Source of the DNA: Paragorgia papillata
Taxonomy: Eukaryota > Cnidaria > Anthozoa > Scleralcyonacea > Coralliidae
Length of the DNA stretch: 64,000 nt
Assembly: GCA_035771165.1 (NCBI GenBank)
Contig: JAWNZC010000368.1
Span: 2,224,501-2,288,500, forward strand
Reading direction: 5' to 3'
Every line of letters starts with the position of its first letter. Position 1 is the stretch's first letter. Shown piece by piece: positions 10,391-22,605 of this stretch. Position numbers and translations under genes: made by a program. The notes below the pieces were generated by a model. That model saw only the letters and a list, made by a program, of their open reading frames with translations, was not told the DNA's origin and did not search any database.

Positions 10391-11940
10391 GTATTTTTTT
10401 GTTTTGTTTTTTCAACTAAAGAAACCAGGAGCGAATGAAGCATTAACAAGGTCCTGGCATATTTACAGTTTTTTCAAGAACACCTTTTTTCTTTCACCAG
10501 CCATTTCCGTAAGTAACGCCGACTTGAAGAATTACAAATGAAAACAGTAGACAAGCCATGCATGTCAAGTAACAATTAGTCTTATTATATAGCATGCATA
10601 TGAGTAATCTGATTGGTTCCCTACTACCAGGCTATCAGCTCATATCTTGCTAGTAGAGGAAAAACAAGATGGTGGCATGTTTTTTTAAACTGCCGAAAAG
10701 AGTTGAAATTGACGGATTTTTATACAGAAAATCATCAACACCCTCAAAACAATGTATAAAAAAAAACATTGTGTAAAAATACATTAACAAATACACAATT
10801 TAGCATGTTAAATGGTAAAATTCACCTAAAAATTACGTCTTTTTACTTCAAAAACCAGACTAAATTAACGGGTTGATATTAATTTGTTGCCAAACAAAGA
10901 AACTCACGGTTAAAATCAAGCTTACAACACACATTTCGTAGGAGATTGCCTGTAAAGAGACTTTTTTAATTTAAATAAGCATTTGGAGTAGTAAAAAGCA
11001 TGCTCTTTTTCAAAAACAACCAACTAAGTAATTTAGTTTCACTGCCGAAGGTGTTTCAGTTTCATTTTTGCATGAAATCAAAACCTTTTTCACGACATCA
11101 ACGCTATAAATATAAACAACTGACCCACCTTTTGACTTCATAAAGGTACCTTTTAATCTTTTTTGTTGATCTGCTTAACACATTTTTTGCCTCTCGAGCA
11201 ACATTTATACAACATTTCGAAGCTGTTTACCGAACAGCTCAGCGAGAAACTCTATGTGAATGCATCATTACGCATGGCGGAAGTATTAGTTGCCTATGCC
11301 GGAAGTTTGTTGTTTCAAACATTGTCTCTTGCACAATGTTTGAATACGTTGTATACGAACTCTCGTTGTATACGAACTAATAGCCAACTCGGCGAAGCGC
11401 CTCGTTGGCTATGAGCTCATATACGACTCGAGCTCATGGTATAACTGTTAATTATTAGGTGGTGCATCCTCCCACATTTTGGACAACTCAGATAAATATT
11501 TTTGTTATCAAATCTTGTTATCAATAAGGCGAATCGGCATTTTAATAGGACCTCTTTGCTTATGTATAAACTACGAGATAAATTACTTAATTACCAGGTG
11601 AAATTTTTAACTTGTTTAACCGACTTAATTGGCTCGGCATGCAGTACCCGCCGGGATCCCGGCTCACCAGGCTGGCCTGTCTTCCATGTAATTGCAAATT
11701 GCTGTAAAACAGTGTTTATTATAGCTACCGGGATCTCGGATTTAATCTGCCATTCAGGCTAGCCAGCCAGCTCGCCTCGTGTAATCAGCCCCTATCTAAT
11801 ATGTTTACGATAGAGTGTCCATGATTCAGCACCGCAACTTTTATGCAGGCATATAATATGGGGAGACAAAAACAATTTGGTGCTCATGAATTCTCTTCAA
11901 ATACATAATATATCTCTTCAAATGCATATACATATACAAT
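10391..11940. other. intron start; decayed inverted-repeat sequence, no gene
   Basis: This is the first part of the 7.5-kb intron between the exons at 10106 and 17885. No domain was recognised. Local palindromic stretches occur at about 11370-11440 (GAGCTCAT/ATGAGCTC around TATACGA). GC-rich MITE-like sequence (GGGATCCCGG, GGCTAGCCAGCC) lies at about 11630-11790. Confidence 0.4.
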
Positions 11941-12421
<481 letters not shown>

Positions 12422-12750
12422 GTGACAAAGAATTAGCCAATCAGATCAAAATAACAATAAATCAATAATGAGATGCGAAAAATTAGCCAACCAAATGAAA
12501 ACAACAACAAATCAATAAGGAGAAAGACATTTGCTGTTTTTACCGTCTATTAGCAAAACAAGTAGCGGGTGTAAAATGATAATGAGCGGGAGTTAAAAAA
12601 TGGATAAAAAATGAAAACAATGTTTATGTCCGCCCATGCTAGACAAAAACACTGGCTTCAGAAGTGTTAAAAAAATTAAAGGAAAAACGTTCGTTGAGTC
12701 CGTGAGGATGAATGGTTCCAATTTGAAAATTTTGTCTTTTGCGGTTGTCA
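12422..12750 (-). repeat. Penelope-like element, 3' untranslated region
   Basis: Reading leftward from the stop at 12751, the sequence matches a second copy at 46440-46697 plus 47508-47620. Shared parts include ATTAGCCAACCAAATGAAAA-type runs, GAAGTGTTAAA and AAAAACGTTCGTNGAGTCC. The match across two loci identifies it as element sequence. Confidence 0.7.
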
Positions 12751-14260
12751 TTATATACCACCAGAAATGGGTGCACGAACTTTCATGTCCGAAATAAGGT
12801 GGTTAAAATGTCGGACGGAAAGCTTGTCAACATCATTGTTCTTCACGGAACGAAGATGTTAAGCAAATCTGTCAGATAAACATCTGGCAGTTTCACCGAT
12901 ATAAAGCATGCAACATTTATTGCAAGAAATACACTAAATGATGTTGGAAGGGGTGCATGTAAAGTTATGGTGAAAAACAAAATTAGATTTAGGTCCCGAA
13001 ATACATGTAGCAGAGTTAAGAACACGTGTAACACCGGCTACAAGAGCAAGAAAAGATTTTTTCTAAGGGCACTACGCACTAAACCATCTCGAATGTTTTT
13101 ATTACATCGAAAAGAGATCAATGGGTTATCGGTGAAAATAGCTGACGTTTCGGGGTCATTCTTTAGGATATGAAAATTGCTGCTAATGATATCCCTAACT
13201 TTGTAGTGAAAAGGATGAAATGTAAGAACTAATGGTTTTTTATTGTCCGAAACTCTTCCCAAAGGTTGTTTTAATTGTCCTGTCGAGGAGTACTAGACGG
13301 TTTGTGAATAGCGGTGTCTAACATATTGGTAGGATAGCCACGCTGGACAAAAAATATCTCATTTCGAAACATGTGGTCTCAAAATCTTTGTCATCACTGC
13401 ATAGGCGATAAAGTCGCATAAATTGAGAGTATGCATGGATTGGATTGTTTAGTGTGCTTGGGATGAGAGGATGAAAATAACAATTCATTACAACTGATCG
13501 ATACCAAAATATCGAGGAACGACACAAAGGTTTCACTTATTTCCCATGTGAATTTGAGCGCTGTGTAGAAATCGTTAACATAATTAATAAATCTCTCTAA
13601 ATTAACACGTGAGCACGATGCTGTTCCTAAACAATCACCTCCAGTGTATTGTTCAAAGATTTTTTTTCACCATAAGCAACAAAGAAGTTTGCGTAACTGG
13701 GGGCCATTTTAGTACCCATGGCTACTCCACTAATTTGTTGGTAATGTTTACCATCAAATGAATAATTGTTGAGGGTGAGCACAAGTTCTGCCAAGCGAAG
13801 TAATGTAGCGGTGGGTGGTTCCAAAACATACAGTGCGTTGATTAAAGAAAAACTTAAAAAATAAATGAATAACTGATATTCTGGGAGTGGTGACTATCAG
13901 GTTGGAGCCATTGCGGGCAATTGGCCGGCTTGAATAAGATTGTTAATGATGGTTTTAACAGTTTTCTTGAGTATGGGTGGAATCAAAATTTAACGCATAA
14001 AAGGAGACGTCGCTGAGTTGACGAGGAGCTTCTTGTCGGTACAAATCAGCTCTCCAGACAACAACGGCACCACCTTTGTTTGCGCGTTTGATGACAACGC
14101 TATTCCGACTTCGCAATGATTGAAACTAGAAGTTCATCTTTGTTGAGGTTGGAAGCCCTTTTGGGGCGTGAATGGTTTAATAGGTCAATTTCATTGCGGC
14201 ACTGTCGAACAAAAGATCAATAGACGGAAATTGGCCTTCAGTTTTGATGCTCGCGTGTGA
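12751..14260 (-). pseudogene. Penelope-like retroelement polyprotein remnant (RT plus GIY-YIG)
   Basis: Read on the - strand in broken frames, the order of a Penelope-like protein is clear. Upstream RT part: NSVVVIKRANKGGAVVVW, LYRQEAPRQLSDVSFYAL, INNLIQAGQLPA. Then RT motif B region (13824-13690): YQQISGVAMGTKMAPSYANF. Then HAYSQFMRLYRLCSDDKDFE (about 13440-13360) and KPLVLTFHPFHYKVRD (about 13200). Finally the GIY-YIG nuclease: CNKCCMLYIGETARCLSDRF (about 12930-12870), ending in VRAPISGGI with a stop at 12751. In the family, RT and the nuclease copy the element and nick the target. Between QLPA and motif B only about 100 bp remain, so much of the RT palm (including the motif A region) is deleted. 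Multiple stops and frameshifts make it dead. It lies antisense in an intron of the death-domain gene. Confidence 0.85.
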
Positions 14261-14261
14261 A

Positions 14262-14760
14262 TTTAAGAGGTGTTTATATGGAGGCGAGCCAGCCCGGGTA
14301 CCCAGGCTAGTCCGCTTTGCCGAGATCGTGCTTGTGCTGTTATTTCTTGTTAATTGCGGAGCCCTGAAAGTTAGCTTGTGGACGCAGCTAACTTTCAAAC
14401 CGCTTTATATTCTGTGTGTGATTTCGTTCGTTCGTTCGTTCGTTCGTTCGTTCGTTCGTTCGTTCGTTCGTTCGTTCGTTCGTTCGTTCGTTCGTTCGTT
14501 CGTTCGTTCGTTCGTTCGTTCGTTCGGAATCAATAGCAAACGACATTTTTGACGCGACATTTTTAACGCGATGTTTGGAACGCCACATGGCACCGCTTTG
14601 TAGCACTGTGTCTGGTTTTCATCTTGTGTTCATATGAGAGCCGAGCCAGTTCGCCTAGCCGAGATCTCGCTTACCTGGGCTGTTTTTTTCCCCTTGTAAG
14701 CACGATTGACCGGGCTAGCTCGCCATCCCGGGCTGGAATCAAATGCTTCGTACACGCGAC
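14262..14760. mobile_element. GC-rich TIR element carrying a (CGTT)n array
   Basis: GTGTTTATATGGAGGCGAGC starts a GC-rich block with CAGCCCGGG and CCGAGATCG motifs. Comparable sequence recurs at 14620-14750, 16755-16954 and 55904-56085. This suggests one family of short inverted-repeat elements. The ends are not defined precisely here. Confidence 0.45.
14425..14526. repeat. (CGTT)n tetranucleotide array
   Basis: About 25 uninterrupted TTCG/CGTT units. Frames reading SFVRSFVR or ERTNERTN are artefacts. Confidence 0.95.
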
Positions 14761-14936
14761 AAAATTTGCTTATATCAGCTTTTTTTGACATATTAACAAT
14801 TCACAAGTTCTGCTTGTTTATGTACAGTTCATATTTAAAACAATGAGGCTTCAGCCCCATTTACACGACACGAGTTTTTGGTACGGCATTCTTAAATTTC
14901 GGCACGCGGACCACTTTCCTTAAAATGGCCTGCTTA

Positions 14937-15325
<389 letters not shown>

Positions 15326-15448
15326 GTTTAATCAAAAGGTTTTGCAGTAAAAATACTGAATTACACAATTGTTTCGTACATTAAATGAATTTAAATATTT
15401 CCATAATAATAATTAATTTTCCAGGATACTATTAATTAAAAGGCGATT

Positions 15449-16020
15449 TTACGAATATTTAATTGTAATAAACCTACTGAAGCGTTCAGTTAAAGTTCGT
15501 TGCGTGTTATTATTATATTCATTTCGGAGATAATAATCATGCCTATTTAAGGAGGGAGATGGCCTAATTATATTATAAAGTGGGTTACTTTTAGATGCTC
15601 TAGTCCGGGTTGAGCTAACCAACCTCCGACACGACTCCTCCCTACGAGTTTCCAAAGATTTGAGCTTTGAAACATGCAATGCGTCACAGTAAGACATACC
15701 AGGATAGATGATCTTGAGGGCCCTCTTTTGAATCGACTCCAAATGGACGGACAAGTAATCAGGTAGGGCGGCCCAAATAGGGGATGCATACTCGAGTCTG
15801 GAGCGGATAACTGAGCAGTAGATGGTTACCAGATCACCAGGTTTTAGTCCTGCTTTGGTCAGTTGCCGGAGGGCATAAAGACGCGAATTAGCTTTCTTCA
15901 GGATGAAATCTACGTGTACATTCCAGGAACTCCCAAGAGTTTAAAATGATGTACTCTTTCAACACTTTGCTCTTGGATGTATATAACTTGATCACACGGT
16001 ACTCTATATTGAAGAAAGTT
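15449..16020 (-). pseudogene. non-LTR retrotransposon RT C-terminal fragment
   Basis: The - strand reads KANSRLYALRQLTKAGLKPG, then DLVTIYCSVIRSRLEYASPI, WAALPDYLSVHLESIQKRAL and KIIYPGMSYCDAL. It ends in RHDYYLRN...FITIKYS with a stop at 15449. This is the post-catalytic thumb and C-terminal region of LINE ORF2 (S.LEYA.p.W....L...IE.IQkRA.kIi). Upstream of about 15930 the frame is shifted and no RT core follows, so the copy is 5'-truncated. Its 3' side leads into the (TTA)n tail. Confidence 0.75.
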
Positions 16021-16754
16021 TATAAACATCTCTTTGCATCTCTTCGTTTACACGACGTATTTTTGGCGGAGCCGAAGCACGTCTAACTTTCTAGCCGGCA
16101 CTCCTGATCACGAATAGGGTCCTCTTAATTGTTGAGCCATTGGAACAATTTTAAGCGTTAATAAACGTGAATAACAATATTCGTGGGTATTTTCAAACAT
16201 GGCGGACGAAAACGCGATATATAAATTTGCTGTAGCTTGCTATCTTTACATTAAAAACAGCTCTTCTCCACGAATACCTGTTGACAAGATAAAAAACGCA
16301 GATTTGACTTTATTGGAGCTGTCTTAGCTTGTTTTCATTTCTTAGCTGGTTTTACACGTATGTAACGAAACTTGAATTGCATCGTCTGCCCACAAATGTA
16401 TCAGCGATCTAGTTGCTTCATCTGACCATATTTCCCCCCTACTTTTAGTTTTAGACGACCTTGTAGACGCCATATTGCCTTTGTTTTGAATAGTGTGCAC
16501 ATGCGTAAGTTGCTTTTGGTCCGCGGCGCCTAAATTTGGGCGGGCCAAGACTACCTATATCAAGGCGGTCTTGGCACCCCTAACATTTTGGGTACGCGGG
16601 CCGTTGTTGTACCCGTTTATAGTGACATTAATCAGGGTTGCTGTGCCAAAACAAATTGGTCCGCGGGCCGGAATTTCAGGGTTCGATACCAAAATCGCTT
16701 GTCGTGTAAACGGGGCTTTCATGTCTTACCAGAACTGATAAATTACGCAATTAG
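16021..16754. other. no recognisable gene
   Basis: Unassigned sequence inside the death-domain gene intron. A GC-rich stretch near 16520-16680 (GGTCCGCGGCGCC, GGTCCGCGGGCCGG) looks like another decayed TIR element. Confidence 0.35.
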
Positions 16755-16954
16755 CACAACAAGCCAGCCCGGTTAGGTGAGCTAGCCCTTCTCATGTAAA
16801 CACAATTACAATCATCTCGGCAAAGCGGGCTGGCTCGGGCACCCGGGACTGGCTCGGGCACCCGGGACTGGCTCGGGTACCTGGGACTGGCTCGGGCACT
16901 CGGGACTGGCTCGGGCACCCGGGACTGGCTCGCCTCCATATAAACACCCCCTTA
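16755..16954. mobile_element. GC-rich MITE with internal 19-bp minisatellite
   Basis: The right edge is CGCCTCCATATAAACACCCCC, the same edge as at 56070-56085. A run of about six 19-bp units based on CTGGCTCGGGCACCCGGGA occupies about 16827-16932. The motif resembles the element's own subterminal CAGCCCGGG sequence, so part of the element seems to have been amplified in place. Confidence 0.6.
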
Positions 16955-17340
16955 GGCCTGCGCCAAACGTCACGCAATAGACGAATTTAATTGTTTGAAT
17001 TTTATTGGACGAAACTGCGACGTATAACTCGATTAAATTCGACGCACGAATTAAATTCGTCTGAGTCAGACGGATAATGCGACGATAATGCGTGTTCGAG
17101 TTACACGACGAATTATCGTCGCGTCGAATTAAATGTTTCTCTTCTGTCTGTGACAATTCGGCGCCATATTTTCAAAAAGTCATTTTCAGGCTACACGAGT
17201 CCAAGTAAAACCAATTAAATCCGACTGAAATTCGACGTTTAACTCGACATCGCATTTACGTCGCATTACCGACGAAGTTAATTCGAATTAAATTAACGTC
17301 TGAATTAAATTCGTCTATTGTGCGACGTTTAGCGCAGGCC
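16955..17340. mobile_element. 386-bp MITE, GGCCTGCGC termini, TTA target duplication
   Basis: It begins GGCCTGCGCCAAACGTC and ends GACGTTTAGCGCAGGCC. It is flanked on both sides by TTA (16952-16954 and 17341-17343). The interior is rich in GACGAATTTAATTCG-type inverted motifs. A second copy in opposite orientation is at 36413-37063. A TTA duplication fits PIF/Harbinger-type elements. Confidence 0.85.
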
Positions 17341-17612
17341 TTAGAGAGATTTCTTAATTATGTTAACAATTTCCACCCAGCGCTCAAATTCACATGGGAA
17401 ATGAGCGGACCATCTTCATGTTAGACACCGCTATTCACAAAGCGCGTCTTGTATTTCTCGTCTGTACACTTTAAAACAACTTTTGGATAGAGTTTCTGAT
17501 ACGAAAATGCCATTAGTTCTTACATTTCATCCTTTTGACTACAAAGTTAGTAATATCATTAGTCGCAATTTTTATATCCTAAGGAATGACTTTTTTTCTT
17601 TATTTCGACTTT
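17341..17612 (+). pseudogene. Penelope-like element fragment, + strand
   Basis: Frames read ERFLNYVNNFHPALKFTWEM and, after a deletion, LYTLKQLLDRVSDTKMPLVL then TFHPFDYKVSNIISRNFYIL. The second part is closely similar to the element at 12751-14260 (LVLTFHPFHYKVRDI). About 40 residues between the two blocks are missing relative to the family. It starts directly at the TTA beside the MITE. Confidence 0.75.
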
Positions 17613-17884
17613 AGACTTATTGCTTTGGTTTGTAAGTTGGTAATGTTATTATTTTTCACTGATAGCGATGAAAATACTATTTTTGACATTTAAATTGGAA
17701 AAGTTTCTTGAGGGAACATTCCCCCAGACCCACTATTTTAGCCCTTCTGTCTGTCAGGGGCTAAGGCCCCTGTGGTTTGGGGAATTCCTGGCGACACCCC
17801 TGCACAATGAACCAGCCTAGTTGTACCTCGTTGAATCATGCAAGCTACAAAAAATTATTGTTGTTCTGTCTTTCCTCTACTTAG
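17613..17884. other. intron end before exon 17885
   Basis: No gene. A GC-rich stretch at 17720-17800 (CCCCCAGACCC, GGGGCTAAGGCCCC) resembles the dispersed GC-rich motif. The acceptor TTTCCTCTACTTAG ends at 17884. Confidence 0.4.
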
Positions 17885-17944
17885 CAGAGATTAGCTCCAG
17901 AAAGAGATTGAATCCTGATGATAAACCTCGCGACGAAGAGGAAA
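17885..17944 (+). CDS. death-domain gene, linker exon
   Basis: A 60-bp exon between CTCTACTTAG and the donor GGAAA|GTAAGC. It keeps phase 1 on both sides. With the G carried from the previous exon it reads AEISSRKRLNPDDKPRDEEE. It encodes a charged, probably disordered linker with a basic SRKR patch and an acidic end. Assignment rests on both splice sites and the unbroken phase with exons at 10106 and 19094. Confidence 0.65.
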
Positions 17945-19093
17945 GTAAGCATTTTATTTAGTTAAATTGGACTTTTTACATGTTTGTTGTAATTATTTAT
18001 TTGTATATTGATGTATAATCCAATACAAATAAGCTTGAAAAAATCTAATAGTTTCCATCAGATTCTACACATAAAACGTTCGACGTATGAAGATGGTGTT
18101 AATTATTTAACTCTTTCTTGTTCGAGTCGGTCTTTAGTATTTTATTCTGGCTAACGCCAGACGATGCTATTCACCTCTGGGGAAGCCCTCGGGCATGAAT
18201 GATTTTTATATAATAATTTATACATAATTTCCATTCTAACCATTTTGTAGCCGTTTTTGTTTTCTGTAGAACTTTTTGCTTCGCCTAAATGTTCAATTTC
18301 TTCTTTCACTTGCCCACTCCGTTATAATTTCGGCGCCATTGTTGCTTAACAGAACAACCGCTGGCTCTAATGATCATTGCTTGTGCTACACTACGCATTT
18401 TGTCATTGGTCAATTTCGTTAAAAGAATGACTTTCATTGGTTTATCCCAGAGGTTTATATCACCAATTATAAACTCCTGCAATAGCCAATGAAATTCGAG
18501 GATTTGCATTATTAATTTGCAGAACGCGAACGTCACGACGACGACCCAAGTACAATAGTATTTTTCAACCAAAACAGAACGTTGAATAAATTGCAGTCCC
18601 AAGAGTAATCCCAACACCGTCCTCGTTGCGCATACAACGTCAACTGAAGCGTTTTCACGTTTTAAAGACAACTTGTAGGCGTTAATCTATCGTACGTCAT
18701 GTTGTCGAAGCTATGGCTGCCTTTTACAAAATACATAAAGGTCTTGTAAAATACATAAAGCATACAATATACGATGTCCTGATCCAAGGTTTCTTTTAAA
18801 TGTCGTAACTTATTTGCCGTCGTCGTCCTAGCTTGCTTAAGGTTCCTATTGCTGAGCTTTTCATCTGTTCACTCAGGCCATCATCAGAGCAACAGGTCAG
18901 AACCTCAGCAAAAAAAAAGAACAAACGTGGTGTTTCCACAAATTCATGCTTTTATTACAATTTGTCATCATGCAAACTTTCAAAGAATTAATTGGTGAGG
19001 ATAGTGTTGGCGTTTGAAATGATAGAGCTTCATCGGAATTAGTAAATGTACACATGCACTTTACTGACTTTTGTTGTTTTTCCTTAATTTTAG
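17945..19093. other. death-domain gene intron with one MITE
   Basis: Holds the element at 18521-18847. The motif CAAACTTTCAAAGAATTAA near 18973-18991 also occurs before the small exons at 32817 and 38906. The acceptor CCTTAATTTTAG ends at 19093. Confidence 0.45.
18521..18847. mobile_element. MITE copy (partner of 61106-61478)
   Basis: The segment from GAACGCGAACGTCACGACG through GCTTGCTTAAGGTTCC closely matches 61131-61478. The right end equals the other copy's inverted end. The left terminal GGGACCTTAAGCAAGC is missing, so this copy is truncated. Confidence 0.7.
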
Positions 19094-19162
19094 AGAAAGT
19101 ACGCTTAAACGAAACAGATGAAGAAGGAAGTGTGGTGGAATCTTGTTCTGTAGATGTCCCAG
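19094..19162 (+). CDS. death-domain gene, acidic linker exon
   Basis: A 69-bp exon between CCTTAATTTTAG and the donor CCCAG|GTACAT. Phase 1 in and out. It encodes KKVRLNETDEEGSVVESC then SVDVP, an acidic serine-rich linker between the two death domains. Splicing to 21803 restores the frame DGLESDEIVRI. Confidence 0.65.
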
Positions 19163-19600
19163 GTACATCCATCTTAAAAATATTATAAGAAAATTTCTCC
19201 TTTCAGACAAAAAGGCGAATTGCATCTACTGCAGTATAGTTTTTACTTTCCTTATGAAGATTAATTTATAATATGACGTTGTGGCATGCAGTGCTCATCC
19301 TACAAGACTAATATTCATTTAGAGAAAAAACAGTTAATGATGAGCTCATTGAGGTCTGCAATTGGCTCCTGGCAAACAAATTAACTCTAAATATTTGAAA
19401 AGTCAAAGAAATTGACTATTGACTAAAACTCGGGCTCGTTGTCTAATTGTTAAGTAATATCTTTTATTTATTTTAATATTTTTGTGTGTCTCCTGCCTAG
19501 AATAGCTTCAGCTAACCGCAAGGGTACCTTTCTCTTTTGTAATTATTCTTTTTTAACAATAACGTGTTACAAAGTATAATGTGTTACAAAGTGTTAGAGA
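19163..19600. other. intron sequence, nothing recognised
   Basis: AT-rich, no repeat family assigned. Confidence 0.35.
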
Positions 19601-19690
19601 AAGACTATAGCTGGGATTCGAACCCGCGACATTCAGTTTACTAGTCCAGCGCTGTACCGATTACTGACTGAACTAGAAACTCAAGTTGGG
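19601..19690 (-). repeat. tRNA-like sequence with consensus B box
   Basis: The reverse complement contains CGGGTTCGAATCCC (B box) and, about 45 bp upstream, TAGTTCAGTCAGT (A-box-like). Spacing fits a tRNA-type internal promoter, but stems are imperfect. It is probably tRNA-derived SINE material and differs from the family around 53-55 kb. Confidence 0.4.
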
Positions 19691-19700
19691 AGCAAGTGCG

Positions 19701-19726
19701 AGGCATGGGTGACACAAGCTGTTAGC
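19701..19726 (+). repeat. 5S-derived SINE, 5' part (split by insertion)
   Basis: GGCATGGGTGACACAAGCTG then TTAGC matches the head of the SINE copies at 53866 and 24171. It ends in CTGTTAGC, which is repeated at 21531 where the rest of the SINE continues. Confidence 0.6.
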
Positions 19727-21530
19727 CAACCTCGTACCCAGGGTCTTATCTCCGCTGCTCCGCCCACCACTGCAAAAAGACCCTGGTCTGGGCTGGTCAC
19801 GTGTCACGCAGACTTACTGGGAGTGGGCTGGTAGGATTTGTACTTTTGTAGGAACTAAGAAGACCGCGGAATAATCACACAGAGACAATGTTTGAAATGT
19901 TAATTTCTTTTATTAGTTGATTTATATATATAGCACCTTCCAATGTGTTATTTGAAGTTTGCTTCACCAAACCGTCTTGGTTTTAAAACTGTTTTCAAAG
20001 AACAATGTTTGTTGCGCCGAATTTGAATTGATTGTTTGCATATCTGTTGTAGTTGCAGAATTAACTACCAGACGAAATTACACCTAAATAACAATGAGGG
20101 TATTGGTAAATTGCGAACACATTAGGCATTATAAGGTAGAAGAATGTGTTAAAGTGACTAGAACAAAATCGTGAAATGTACTGACACCTTGGGCTTTGAT
20201 GTATATTTATGAAGTAAACAGTATACTAAATATTGCTCGATACTTAAAATCTCAGTAGTTATGTGATGAATTGCTATATTATTCAACATTTAATGATTTT
20301 TCATAACATGTTAAGCACTTTTTTATTATTCTGACTGCTTTATGTACTCACGGCGCAATTATATCTATTCTTAAAAAACTCATTAATAATTCATGAGGAA
20401 AACACAAAAGAAATCAATACCGTAGCAGAGGTTGTAAATCGGATACAGAATCGTCCTGATTTACATAAACTTTAGCTTCGATTTTCTCGGCTAAAATAGA
20501 GTATATCGCTAAAATAGTTGGTGAACTTGATTACTTAGATGCATTTGTATTTTAAGTACGATACAGCATTCGCAGCCGATCTGTATCTATTACTTAAAAC
20601 AACAAGTGTATAAAAGAACAACGCAATAAAAACAACGTTCAACAATAGGTTCATTAGTGAGCGACTTCGATTCATATTAAAAACCTTGTTTTTTTAGTCC
20701 AAGGGGAATTGATATAGACTAGTGATATTAAGGTCAGTGTTTTCTTGATCAGCATGACGGCATCACTTCCCAAACAGGAATCGATTTTCAGCTCTGATCA
20801 GGATTGCATGCGGTATTATTATATTAAAAGATGAATATTACATTGCGTTGGCATTGCTGCCGCTGTTGCGTTACAAATTTAAACCACTTTTAAAAACAAT
20901 AATAAAATATGTCACTAACCTTAGCTTTTGTTGAAAGCTATAGATGTCGAGTTTTAGCGATCTTGGCGATGTTAAATCACAAGGACTTTCAGATTTCCAT
21001 ATATTTATTCACAATAATGATGACATGCAAAATCCTCTCTTTGGGCAAACGGCAGGCGACGGGCGTAACAGCTTGGCGTCGTAACTGATGAAGTAAACAT
21101 TCATTTCGAGGAAGAGAATCCCCTCAAATTCGCTGTTCGTCGGAAGTTCAGAAAGATATAGGAAAAATATTCACAATCACTGACAACTTTTCCGTGAAGT
21201 GTTGCACTGTTGCGAAGCGCCTTGCGGTTTCCTAGCCTTACCTAACAGCAAAGTGTCTGAGGGTCTTTAACCAAATGTTTTGCCAATGTTTTTTCGTCGG
21301 TATATTATATTATCGTCGGCATATATTATCGTGTTTATTTCAAGATTATCTTGCGACTTGCCTCCACCAGTCTCCGCGTACAATGGTGACAAATCCTAAG
21401 TTCTCTACCCTCCCTAACGACAATGTTGAGAAATATCCCAGAATATGGGATACACGTGACCAGCCCAGACCAGGGTCTTTTCGCAGCGGTGGGCGGAGCA
21501 GCGGAGATAAGACCCTAGGTACGAGGTTGG
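19727..21530. mobile_element. 1.8-kb non-autonomous TIR element inside a 5S-derived SINE
   Basis: Terminal inverted repeats of about 80 bp: left CAACCTCGTACCCAGGGTC, right GACCCTAGGTACGAGGTTGG, both with the inner CTCCGCTGCTCCGCCCACC. It is flanked by CTGTTAGC (19719-19726 and 21531-21538), and the interrupted sequence is one SINE copy. A 7-8 bp duplication fits hAT-like elements, though the superfamily is not proven. No transposase-like frame was seen. It sits in the last intron of the death-domain gene. Confidence 0.85.
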
Positions 21531-21750
21531 CTGTTAGCACCCTGCCTGTCACCGCTTGATGTTAACCCTGGTCGAATGCGGTTAGTACTCTGATGTGTGA
21601 CCAACTTAGCTTCATGGGAGTATAGTTGTCGATTCTCTCCTGTTTCTCGATGGTTTTTCACCAGGTTCTCTGGTTTTCCTCGCTTTGCAAAATCAATACC
21701 ATAGTTTACCCAGTTAATTCTACGCACCAATTCTATCAAGGTGTGAGGGC
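21531..21750 (+). repeat. 5S-derived SINE, 3' part
   Basis: It continues with CTGTTAGCACCCTGCCTG, GGTTAGTACTCTGATG and then the SINE tail CTCTCCTGTTTCTCGATGG, TTTTTCACCAGGTTCTCTGG and CAGTTAATTCTACGCACC. The tail is shared with 53880-54110. Confidence 0.75.
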
Positions 21751-21802
21751 CAAAAATTCTGTTCAGTAGGTGTGTTGTTAAATTTTGTTTACAATTTGAT
21801 AG

Positions 21803-22080
21803 ATGGACTTGAAAGCGACGAGATCGTTAGAATAGCCAATGCAATGCCCCACCTGTGGAAGGAAGTAGCCCTTCTGACAAAGCAATTTAAACAACACGAC
21901 ATTGAAAATATACGTTGCACCAAAATTGGTGAAGAGGAAACGTCAAAGGCTTTGAACATGCTCATGCGATTCAACGAAAGAAATGGAACTAGAGAACAGC
22001 TAGTCAAGGCTCTTCGTGAAGTTAAACAGAATTATTTGGCTCAGCAAGTGAAGTCAGGATACTTCATGGATTCACAATGA
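21803..22080 (+). CDS. death-domain gene, terminal exon with second death domain
   Basis: The acceptor TTTACAATTTGATAG ends at 21802; the frame continues in phase 1 to TGA at 22078-22080. It reads DGLESDEIVRIANAMPHLWK, EVALLTKQFKQHDIENI, then EETSKALNMLMRFNERNGTR and EQLVKALREVKQNYLAQQV. The pattern L...W..VA..L.....I..I......A..mL..F....GtR..L..aL is a complete death domain. It differs from the first domain, so the two are not a recent duplication. About 15 residues (KSGYFMDSQ) follow before the stop. Predicted cytosolic adaptor with two interaction domains. No poly(A) signal was seen close by. Confidence 0.8.
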
Positions 22081-22605
22081 ATAACGAACCTTTTGATACT
22101 TGGTTTGTTTTTAGAATATTTATCTATATCTATGTCGACGGTCATGTCGCTTCTAATACCAGGGGCAGATTTAGGGTACGTCAAGCACGTCATGCGACGT
22201 AGACAAAAATCCCAGACTAATTTATTCATGAATTAATTAGTTGGAAAACATTTTAAAAAATTATTTAAAATTTTAAAATTTCAAATTTTAAAAATATTCA
22301 AATTTTTTAAAAAATTATATGAATTTTTAAATGTTTTAAATTTTCAAAAAACTCATTTTCGCACGTATTTAGCGCTATAACCACGTGGCTATAACGAGGA
22401 AAATTGAATAATTCTCTGACTCAGCCCCCCTCCTCGGCTGGAGGACACTTAGTCTACTTCATGTAGCCTCAACGAAACTGTTCATACGGTAGGGATAGAG
22501 AGGGACTCCATTGACAAATGTGGATAATTAGACTACGTCAAAATGGCCGTCTACGTCGAAATAACGAGCACTGATTGGACAAAGACAATAGAGGTACGTC
22601 GGAAG
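22081..22605. other. 3' flank of the death-domain gene, AT-rich stretch
   Basis: 22245-22350 is almost pure A/T with AAATTTTAAA-type runs. Copies of CTACGTCGGAAGTA-like sequence begin here and continue to about 22850. No gene seen. Confidence 0.45.

Noticed and set aside
18306..18671. 121-residue - strand frame
   Set aside because: Overlaps the MITE shared with 61106-61478 and has no family resemblance.
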